Source: Ctena decussata (lineage: Eukaryota > Mollusca > Bivalvia > Lucinida > Lucinidae). From it: DNA of 64,000 bases. The stretch is from contig OZ022498.1 in NCBI GenBank assembly GCA_963989385.1, positions 7,881,501-7,945,500 of the forward strand. Direction: 5' to 3'. A program made the position numbers and the translations under genes. The notes beneath the pieces are model-generated. The model had not been told where the DNA came from. It saw nothing but the letters and a program-made list of their open reading frames with translations, and made no database searches. Positions 12,169 to 23,800 of this stretch are shown piece after piece; the stretch's first letter is position 1; the number at the start of each line of letters is the position of its first letter.

Positions 12169-15100
12169 TTATTCAGAAAGTTTATTTAGTTTCTGTGACA
12201 AATCAGTTACTCTTTTTATGATAGTGTCTTTTTCAGTAGCTGCAATATGAGATCCAAACCTTTGTAAGAATTTGTCAGGATGCCAGCGTATCTGCTGTTC
12301 TCTTAAATATTTCTTATAATCACTAGAACCCTTATCTAATCCTTGCATAAGTATCACAATATCATCATCTGATTTATCTCCCCCTGGCCATGGAATATCA
12401 GAATATCCTAGAGTTGCTTTATCTTTTCTCTCAAACAAAGTCTTGTAATCCTTTTCATATTTCATTTTCTTTTTCAAAAATTTCAATTCTCTGTCTTTCT
12501 GCTGGTTTCTTTCATATTTTTCTCTCATTTTCCTTCTTTCTTCTTCTAGTTTATCTGTCTCTCTTTCCTCAGTTTTTCTCTTCTTTCTATCACTGGCTGC
12601 ATACTGGGCCTCTCTCTGAGCCTGTTTCTTCTGATAATACTGTTGTCTGATTCTCTCGGTCCAATCATCATAGGTTTCTCTTGTTTCTTCGTAGTCACCA
12701 AAATCTGAAAAGCAACATACCCATTATATAATACATAAATTTGTTCAACAAAGCTTCAAATTTACATACCTGACTTTAAGGTGTATGGGTACACCTCCAA
12801 TTTTTACAACTTTTCAAAACGGAGGCAATATTCGAGACTTCCTGTGTGCTTCCTTGGATGCAGAAGCCTTTCCGAAATAGGGTCTGTTCTTAAAGAAAAG
12901 AATTTGCTGCTAGAGGAGCAAATTCTTTCCTTTTAAAGTGTAGGCCCCTACCCTACTTTTATCAATATTGATAGGATGCCTGGACACTGAAAGTTACCCA
13001 GTACCATTGCTTGATTACGATCATCCCCTAGTGATGTCAAACCAGCAAATCTAACCTCCTAGATGCTATGTTAACCTAACTATGAAACTTTGAAGATTTT
13101 ACTATCCATTCCAGTCTGAAAGGGCATACTATGCAGATTTCATGTAACCATTTGAATATCCATCCTGGTCTGCCCTAGCACTGGTCTGCTAAGGCACACC
13201 AGAATGAATAGTCATATGGTTTTGCATGAAATTTGCATATCCAAAACTATATGTGTCAAATAAATGTTTTTCTCAAAAAGTTTAATGGTGGTGTTTTTGG
13301 AAAATTCATTCCTTACCCTTCTAGTGCTCTGTAATTTAAGCCAGATATATAGCAAAACTTTCAGACCTAGTAAAACTGCTCAAGCTTGTAAAGTGTCTTA
13401 TCATTTTAAGTGTGTTTGGTTACCATAAATGACTAATGAAAGCTTATCCATTCACCTTATCCATTAATAAATCTCTTTAATTTCTTCTTCTTCTTTATCC
13501 GCAAACACCAGTATTCTGCTGGCATTAGTCACTATGTGGTGTGTTGCTTGTTGGTACTAAACTCTAGGTGCTTTTACACTTATTAAGTTTCAATTCATGG
13601 TCAATGTCCAAAATTGTTTATATTCAAGTATACTAAGTATACTAATGATTTATTATTGCATAAAAGGCAGTGCATCAACCGGCGAAAAGCGGAGTATCAA
13701 CAAGGGATTTCACGTGCTGTTGATGCACTGGTATGCAACTTGCAATATGCTCGGGCCACTGAAAAAATCTGCCATGCAACCTTGCCTCTCTCCTTTCGGT
13801 TAGATTACAAAAATCGGTGGTGCGCTCACTATGTATACTTATATGATGTCATCAAACCTGTGTACTCTTACGTCATCAAGTCGTTACTCAGGGTTCAAAG
13901 TGATGTTGTGTACTTTTTTATGATACCAAATGGAGAGTAAGTAGGTGTTGAAAAAAAATTTTTTTCAGCAATCAAGAACATAAATGGATCAGGCTTGTTC
14001 TGCACGGAAGTCATAGCTCAAGGTATCTGCTAATGTTGTGTAATTTACTTTGCATTAACTACAACGACCATCTTGGACATTTTCCCGAAATACTGAGGTT
14101 GACTGGGATGATGGAAGCCATTTTGAATGCTCTCGGGCCAGGAAGAAGGATATTTGTAACAAGATGCACTAGCGCGTTGGCTGTCAAATGATGACAAAAT
14201 ATAGTGCCATATTTTGCTCAAATTTTGACAAATAATTTGTTGAATGTATGCAATAACAGCGATCAAACATTTGTTTCCAATGCATTAACGTTTGCCAGGT
14301 CCCTCTGGAGAAACCAAGGCCAAAGGCCGAGGTTTTCAACATCTCCCTTGGGAACTGGCAAAGGTTAATGCATGAAAAACCAAGTTTGATCTCTATATCC
14401 CACACCGAGAAAAGGTACAAAATGGGTACATTTTTATAGGTACAAAAAAGGTATACCTATTTTAAACAAAATTGCCAAAGATATTCTGAAATAAGGCCAA
14501 TTTAATACAAAATAGGTACATGTGTACCTAAACTGTACCCGCATGCCCAATATGTGCCTAATCTGTACCTGATGTACCTAAAGTGTACCTGATGTACCTA
14601 ATGTGTACCTGATGTACCTAACATGTACCTGAAGTACCTAAAGTGTGCCTATAGTGCCTAAAATGTACCTAGGGTACATTTTAGGTACACAGTGAATAAA
14701 AATGTGCCTTTTATGTACCTGAGGTACATTATAGGTACAGATACTGACCAATCAAGTATATGCAGATATATTTCAGGTACATTGATAGCCCACTTATGAA
14801 TTGTACCTATAATGTACCTGGGGCACATTATAGGTACAGAAACTGACCAATCATACTAAGTACCTTTAATGTACCTGAGGTACATTGCAGGTACACCAGC
14901 TGACCAATCTAATTTTTTCTTAAAATAACAGACAAATCACAAGTTGTATCTTGGATATACCTTGGGGAAAGTTAAGGCAAACAGGCCAATCACATGCAGA
15001 AGCCAGGGTACATTATAGGCACATGAACTGACCAAAAGATTTATATACAGTATTAATCCTAATAAATACCCCTGCTCTAATAAACGTGCCCCTGCTTGCC

Positions 15101-18100
15101 TTTTCCAGTAATAATGTTACCGTGATTTGCTAACCTCCATGTTTTCCATCAGGGGAACAGCATGAGTTTCTGTTTTCTGTCATGCAGGATACAAACTTTC
15201 AAATAAAGCCCACTATTCAAGACAAGAAATTGCTCCTCTTGAATAGTGGGACCCTGAGAAAGGAGGCAAGACAAGGGAAAGTAGTAAAATTGCTCCATCT
15301 GAAAGTTCATTCATTCATACTTATACTGTTTATTATAAAAATTTTGCAGTAGCTGATCTGCTATTCTTCAGGCTCTAATTGATGCCCCCTTTCGTAAAAC
15401 GCAACATCTTTGGGTATTAAATAGGACTAATATGGTAGAAAACCTAACTTCATATTTCAAATACTTCTATGGACTAAGGAAGATATTTTGCAGATACCCA
15501 CACCAAAAAAAAATGTACAAAAGTAATATATTTTTATGGGCACTAAAAAGGTAAAAAAAATTGTACAAAACTGCCAAAATATGATACTAATTCCTGCTCT
15601 TGATCACCATATGTTGGTATGAACGGAATTCGCTTCCATCTGAAGTGTTTTTCATCATTAATTTTGTAAATCCACAATTTTTCTTGTATTCTCTAGTAAA
15701 TATGACAGTGTAGCTGTCTGAGATATCTTACACTTTCATTTATTCACTTAGTTTTTCTTAAATTACTTATCACATACATATTTTCAGTTAAAAGTTTATG
15801 TTAATGGAAAATTACTTCCAACCTGAGTGGATTTCTGCACTGTGAGCAAATCTTTTTATCATTAATTTTCAAAAGTATTGTCCTCCAAGTAAAATTCGAA
15901 TCTAATATATGCCAGAAAGTGCTTGCAGATCAAGGTACTGTTTTGGAGAAAGCTTCATGGCCTGAGTCAGAAATATGAGTAGGGTTTACCTTGCTCTTCA
16001 CATGGCACTTTCAAGTTCATCTAGTATTTGAAAATATGTTAAGTTTCTTTAAAACTAATGAACTTTTTGAAAATGATAACAATCTCAGGAGCTGTGATTC
16101 AAGCTAAAATATTCTGTACTATTTCCATGCATTATATGAAAAGAAAAACACATGTGACTTACCAGTAACTTGATTATCAGCCATTACGTAGAAGGGTGTT
16201 GTTCTTCAATTTTAACCAAATCAGAATACATTTTATTCAAGAAAAGCAAAATTATCCACACTATACCACACATCATCACTCTATAAAGATCCTTTACTAA
16301 CTGCACACTGACCAAAATATGTGCAAGTTTTCAAATGTGTTAATTAATCCAAGCTGCAAAGCTCTCTGAGGTTGGGTCAAAGACAGCCTAATGGCCACCA
16401 TAAATGGATCATATTTCATTGAAAGACGCTACATGTAGATTCTGAGTTTATTAGTATATGGCTGCATATGTAATTAATGACATCTGCTTACAGCTCCATG
16501 TCAGGTACTCTTTAGGTACATCAGAAAATAACTAAGTTCTTCATTTGCAAATAAAGGAGCCAGTGAAACATCTAAGTTATTCTAGGTACAAAAAAGTACA
16601 GTAAAAAATGGCTAAGTTCAACATAGGCACTCAAAAGGTACATGGAAATAAAACTAAGACTGCAAAGGTACAAGAAAGGTACATCCAAAAATGACTAAGT
16701 TGATAGAGGCACACAAAAAGTACATGGAAAATTGTCTAAGTTATCACTGGGGTACAAAAAAGGTATACCTTTTTTGTACCTTCATTCAAAAGGCACATAA
16801 AAAGTACAGAAAAGGTACAAAATCTTGTACCTTTTTTGTACTTTATTTCGGTATGGGATATTGACTGAAAAATCTGTATGTTTCTTGGATATATTGCAAT
16901 ACAGTGTTACCCATTTCAGCTTCTACTGCTTTGCTTATTTCTTCTACATTTCCTGTGATGGTTTTGAGATCAATATCTGCACATTTTCACTGACTCTAGA
17001 ACCGGAGAAACTGTCACAGTCAAACAGAAAGTGTTTTACTATTTCTGGTAGGTGACATGCATTGCAAAGGTCGGACAGGTTGCTCTTTCATCAAATCTCA
17101 CTTCACACCAGCTCTCATAGACTGCAGTACAGAGCTTATGGTATCCATACAAACATAAAATTATTATATATGAGCCATGACACAAGGAAACCAACAAAGA
17201 GGCATGTGCACCCAGTGAAGACTTAGATCAGCCTGAGCATCCGTGCTTAAAGGATAACTAAGGATCTAAGCTTGCTCCTTGCAGATAGCAAAGACTCTGA
17301 TCAGACTGGATGGATGCCAAGGCTGATCTGAGTCTTCACAGGATGCACATGCCACTTTGTTGGTTTTGTCATTCCCTCATCTGGAGGCTCATATCTGGAA
17401 ATCAAAAATTGTCAAGACAATTCCAAGTTTTGTTCACCTTGTTCATACTGTCCCCAGGTAGTGTTGTATTCAAGCTGACATTCCTCAGCTAATTTATCCC
17501 TCCACAGTCTCTCATTCTCTGTTTCATTTCTACTGTTCCCAACAGTCTCATCAGCACCCTCAGAGCTGTCACCAGAATCAGCCTGAAAAATATATTTGAT
17601 GCCATATTTATTTGGTCATCAAAATAGCAGCCTTTTCTCCTCCCAAATGACCCTAAATGCGCCAGGACACAATAAAACCAACAAAGTGGCATGTGCGTAC
17701 AGTGAAGACTCAGATCTGCCCAGTCTGATCAGAGTCTTTGCTGCCCGCATGGAGGTAGCTTAGACCCTCAGCTACTCTTTAAGCACACAGGATGCCCAGG
17801 CTGGTCTGAATCTTCGGGTGGTGCACGTTATTTTGTTGGTTTTGTTGTGTTGTAGCTCATATATAAGTTGTTGGTATTAATTCTGCTTTTGAGTATTTTC
17901 CCTTCCTACACAAAACAACATCAAAAATCTAGATCCATCAAGATGAATCTAGATTTTTGGTGTTGTTTTGTTCAGGAAATATACTTGTCTTATAAACGAG
18001 TAAATATGGTAAATGTAAACTTTCCAATGCTTCAGAAGCAGAAATATGTATTTAAAACATTACTAACCTGAACTACTTCCATACAAACTTACCGTTTTAT

Positions 18101-20857
18101 ACTACTTCAGTAGCTCTGTATGTGTTAACTTTTTGTCCTGACGAAGGTCTTTGTAAGACCGAAACGCATAGACGCAAATAAAAAATGTCAACCTAACCGC
18201 TGATGATTGTTGGTTCTGTTTTTCCTGTATTATTTTGATTTCTATCACCGACGGAGCCGGTATCCTCTGGATCCGATCCTCAGCGGCAAACCAAACTGTA
18301 TACTCGGACGGTGTTTGGATGGACATTAAAGCCTAGAGCGTTCCTTCCTTGCATCCTTCTGGATACACCGCAGCAGCCTTACTTTTACTTTCAATAAGTA
18401 ACCGGCATATCAAGTTATCATGCGTTCTCAAGAAGACAAGGAGTGGTTTGTAGATACGTTAGCCTCCCCTTCCTATTCGGTATCCATAGCGACACTTCCG
18501 GGAGATGGGAAAACATACTACCGAGATTTCAAATAAAACAACCGTAAATTGTATGATACTCAGCATATAAATATAAGGGACTACCGATACAGCAAAAACG
18601 GTCAATGGACCCGATAACTCGGCAAAAGATTAAAAAAACAATATCCTACTAGATTTACAGATTTGAAGGGAATAATTTCTATTTTTAAAGAAGACGCCTA
18701 CACATGACGAGTGCCACGATCTTCAGTCCCGAAGATAAATCTGATAGACAAACACCGGCTGGAATTAAACATGGATGAAACCATATTATCTGCGCAACGG
18801 CACATTAAAACAGATAATCTTCGTTAACGAGCAAGCTATCACAAGTACACTGGCGCAATTATACGGATGACATTATGTTGATATGGCCACACAGAAGTTA
18901 CGGGTTGTACGCATTCCTCGGGGAGGCCTTAAAAGTGTGTTACAAAGAGATTAACATTAATTCCAGTACATATATTAACACGAACCGTCGCCTGATGTAA
19001 CAGTCGCTATGGCTGAAACTTAAAACATTATGACATATGAACTTACCTAATCTCCACGTTATGCTGGATTTTTTGTTCTAAATACTCATACTATTTTATC
19101 TCTCTTTCGACTGCAAGTATAACAAATTCATAACCTTGCGTACCATGCATGTAACAAAATCCTACTTTTACTATAATTCTATGTAATTACTTAACGTTAA
19201 CTATACGTTCATTTACATAGTAACTGTCCGCCATATTGGCTTCCGGTTTAAACACAATTAGACCACGTGATACAAACTTACCGTTTTATACTACTTCAGT
19301 AGCTCTGTATGTGTTAACTTTTTGTCCTGACGAAGGTCTTTGTAAGACCAAAACGCGTAGACGCAAATAAAAAATGTCAACCTAACCGCTGATGATTGTT
19401 GGTTCTGTTTTTCCTCTTTTATTTTGATTTTTACTTCCACAAATGTCATTATTTGGGAAACTTTGACATAATTTCAATACACACCTACCTGTTTGCTAAA
19501 TTATTTTTCAGTAAACTCAACTTCAAATTTAAAAGCATATATGCATGAAAATAAAGTGTAAAAGCACTTTTGAAAGTTGCAAGTTGAAAATAGTTCACTG
19601 CACTAATAAGGATAAAGCCCTAAGCTTCTTCTCCAGTGGCAAAATATACCTTTTTGCATATCATGAAATTATTCTATCCCCTGTATGTTGTGGAGAAAAT
19701 TACCTTGCCCTCTGAGTTTTCTCTCATTTTAACAAGTTTCTTCAGCAGCTGTCTACATGTGATACCATGACTATCGCCAACATCTAGCAGCTGTGGGTAC
19801 TTCTCAAGCAAAGGTAGTATCAGGTCTGTATAACCTGTAATTTACAAATCACATAAACATGAGATTCCAGAAAAGTCGTATAAGTATTTACCTACAATTC
19901 ATTTTCATAGGTTATTAATTTTGCAGACTATTTTAAAAGTAACAATTGTTGTAAAATCCCAGTCCAATTTAAGAGTACATTGTACATGTATTTCTTTTCA
20001 TTTATCGTACTCTATTAAGACACACAGACAGTCCTAAATATAAAAGGATAAAAATCAGAAAGACAGCATACAAAATAATAAGACCTGCAAACATACAAGA
20101 CAGCTTGTCTAACTTGCATTAATATTTTGCCCATAATACAAAAAGTTAAAACCAACAAGGATTGTTAGAGGACAACTGAGGATGCCTTATGGAAGCCAGA
20201 CTTTAACAAGGGGGCTTTTAGTATGGAAAATATAGGCCAAGGCAGTGCTCCAGATAAGAAGGGGTAACAGGGATAATTTAGGGATAATTATCCATATTTT
20301 CCAAAAAAAACGTATGTTATGATCCATCATTAGAACCGTCTCGCCGAGACGGTTCTAATGAGAGGTCACAACATATGTTTTCATTCAGAAATAAGAAAAA
20401 TCATCTTTGAATTATCCTCAATACCCCCTCTTATCTGGAGCTCTGCAAGGTCTGACATGGTTCACTGCTATTCTATGAAATGTTGTTGAAGACATCAAAC
20501 AAAAATAGCCATCAGAGGAGATGGCAAATCCCCCGACCGTAGACCCCCATGGGCCTTGGTAAAAAGGGTGCACTTCAAAACACATATTAGTAATAGTAAT
20601 ATATTGTCGTTCTTTTATGCTTCTGATTGACATTAACTGTTAACAGATGCATGATTATCTAACACTCAAGTATGCTTGACTGCTAAAAAGAGGTAATATC
20701 TCAAACAGCCACCATATACACAAATGTATAGCATACGATACATTCAACTTTCAAAATGTGTGAATAACTTCTAAAGTACAAGCCCTACAAACCTAATTTT
20801 GAGCTCTCTAGTAAGTGAATTTGGACAAAGAATCCAAATCTGGAAAAAAAAAATTTT

Positions 20858-20888
<31 letters not shown>

Positions 20889-23800
20889 GGGGAATGTGGA
20901 GGGGTAAGAGAGAGTTAGGAACACTGATAAGATATCACAGCATGATCATCAATATTCTAAAAGGTTCACGGTTATTCAAATTCTGGAGCTGGCCAGGGTT
21001 ATACAGTTATGGAGCAGAGACTCAAACAGCAGCTCAAACTACCAAAGGGAAATAATTCACTAGGTCTAAAAGCAAGAGTTATCATTCATGTATGAGACAA
21101 ATTGTCATGACCTGTTCTGCATATCTGTGAAGTAACATGAAAATATTTCAAAAGGTATTCAAGCTATGGAGCGGACACTTAAAATCATCAAAGGGAAGTA
21201 ACTCCAAAAGTAAGAAAGCAAGAGTTGTCATTCTTGTTCGCGACACATCATCATGACCTGTTCTACATATCTGTGAAGTATCATGAAAATATTCCAAAAG
21301 GTATTCAAGTTATAGAGCGGACACGAAATCACACCTAAAACCATCAAGGGGTAATAACTCAAAAAGTAAGAAAGCAGGAGTTGTCTTTCTTGTTCGCGAC
21401 ACATCGTCATGACCTGTTCTACATATCTGTGAAGTATCATGAAAATATTCCAAAAGGTATTCAAGTAATAGAGCGGACACGAAATCATACCTAAAATGAT
21501 CAAGGGGAAATAACTCAAAAAGTAAGAAAGCAAGAGTTGTCATTCTTGTTCGCGACACACCGTCATGACCTGTTCTACATATCTGTGAAGTATCATGAGA
21601 ATATTCCAAAGGGTATTCTAGTTATAGAGCGGACACGAATCTGCCAAAAAATCACACCAAAAACTATCAAGGGGAAATAACTCAAAAAGTAAGAAAGCAA
21701 GAGTTGTCATTCTTGTTCGCGACACATCATCATGACCTGTTCTATATTTCTGTGAAGTATCATGAAAATATTCCAAAGGGTATTCAAGTTACAGAGCGGA
21801 CACGAATCTGCCAAAAAATCACCAAAGGGGAGATAATTCAAAAAGTACAATAGCAAGAGTTACCATTCTTGTACGCGACACATCGTCATGACCTGTTCTA
21901 CATAACTGTGAAGTATCATGAAAATATTCCAAAGGGTATTCAAGATATAGAGCGGACAAGAAAGTGTTTACGGACGGACGGACGGACAGACGGACGGACG
22001 GACGGACGGACGGACGCCAGGCTCATCGCTATATCCCCCGAACCTTTCGGTCGGGGGATAAAAAGTACTGGACCTTGCTGAGGTCATTGTCACATACATG
22101 TAGTGTGAGGTAAACCATAATGCCAGCTTAAAACTTCTGATCATGTTCACAATAAGGAGCATGTGGAAGCAGACCAGCATGCCCTCAACAGGTATCACAT
22201 TATCACCCCTTTCCTTAAGCAAAGACATGCTAAAAATGCAAAAATTGGACACTACAGCTGGACCCTTATACCAAAGTAAACACTGTGCACTGCCTGTGTT
22301 TTTGTACAGGCAAGAAGGGGCCCCGATATTAATGGAGTCAGTGGATTAAGCCCAGGCCTGTTAAGCCAGCAGTCCCATCCAGATTTGATTCCTGCTAAAG
22401 GGGGGAATCTTTTCAACTGTAAACGGGGTTCTGCTGCATGCAGCCTTTAATTATCATCCTCTCAGCATCCTGGTGTGACTGCAATACTGTTGAAAGGGAT
22501 GTAAAATCTCAAGTCCTCCAACCATCATACAGGCAAGTAAAAATGTTTTGTGTTTTTTCCAAGCTTTCATAAAATTACTAATAAACTCACAGTGAGCAGC
22601 ATCTTCATGTCTCCCTGATTCCTCATATCTCACAGCTCTGTTCAGGGCCATATGTAGAGGACTTTCTAAGGCCTTGTCGACATGTAGGCCATTTATACCC
22701 TCCTTCATCAAATACCTAAAATAAATCATAATTAAATATACATAAAATCAGAAAAAGCAACAAGTATGATAAAATATGCTAGACATAATTAGACCACCCT
22801 TCATTTTATTGGATTGGTTATGGGGAAACAAAACTATTTTTAAGGTTGGCCTTATCTCTTGCAAAATAGCAGCATATACTAAATTTGATCACTGCAATAT
22901 TATCCCTCAGGAAAAAAATATGTAGGACATGATTGTGTTTCCATTGACAAATACTTCTGGGGACATGGATAGATTTGTGGAAAACAGTTTTCACAATCTG
23001 ATGATTTCATGGCATTAATGAAGAATCAGAAAGCTGAGTAAGAATATATTGTGACTCATTAGAACCACTATATTGAGATGGGTCTAATGTGGGGATGGGC
23101 ACAACATATATTTCAGAGCTCCAAATAAGTTGGCGTTTTGAGGACAATTCTGAGTTTGTTTGTTTTTATTTCTCAATGAAATCAGGCTGTGCCTCTTCAT
23201 TAGAACTGGCTTGGCGAGACTGCTCTAATGAGGGCTCACAAGGAGAAAAACTGGAAATTATTTCTGAAAGATCCTTGTTATCCCTTCTTTTCTGGAACAC
23301 TGATAGATATTTTGTGGTAAATAAACAGATGTCACTTTGCATTTACCTTCAAATTTATCCACTTTCTAGAGCCCAGAAGCACAGTTTGAACAGAGACTAA
23401 AACTTTTAAGGAACAGGTGTGTCCCCTTGACAAATGTTTGAAGAAGGCACTCAAAACAAAATTGTGCCAAAATAAGCTAAGTGTGGGCCATGAAAATGGC
23501 TGCCATTACCTTAAGGTGTATGGGTACACCATCATGTATTTCTGTTATTTTATAAATATCCTAAGCAAAGAAATAAACATTTTGCGTTATATACATTTCA
23601 ACAGGGGTTTAACATTTTCCATTGAGTACACAATGTATGATCAACAACAATCCAACGTTGATCCAATATAATGATGGATAACAACTTTCATGAATTCTTG
23701 TTTGTCTCCCTAGAGCAGTATTTATAAAACGACTAAAGTGGTTGCTATGCTGTTGCTAAGGCTAACTTCTAACTGCTAACTTCTATTAAGGAGATTCCCT

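Larger units (their letters stand above)
18081..19430 (+). mobile_element. Terminal-direct-repeat retroelement with hammerhead motifs (Penelope/retrozyme-like, non-autonomous)
   Basis: Two ~161-bp direct repeats (18081-18241 and 19270-19430) bound about 1.03 kb of non-coding sequence. Outside them is the duplication TACTTCC (just before 18081 and just after 19430), which marks an insertion. Each repeat carries a hammerhead-type core. Penelope-like elements and animal retrozymes are known for terminal repeats with minimal hammerheads; placement in that group is inference, since no reverse transcriptase or GIY-YIG frame is present. Confidence 0.7.

Noticed and set aside
16160..16190. ATGGCTGATAATCAAG on the minus strand followed by a GTAAGT-like donor, a possible extra NFKBIL1 exon
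   Set aside because: It lies inside the GTACCT transposon, has no convincing acceptor, and the flanking NFKBIL1 exons already join in phase without it.
21228..21609. Repetitive minus-strand open frames (LLSYFLSY...) as a repeat protein
   Set aside because: They follow the 175-bp tandem array exactly and run between frames; the array is non-coding.
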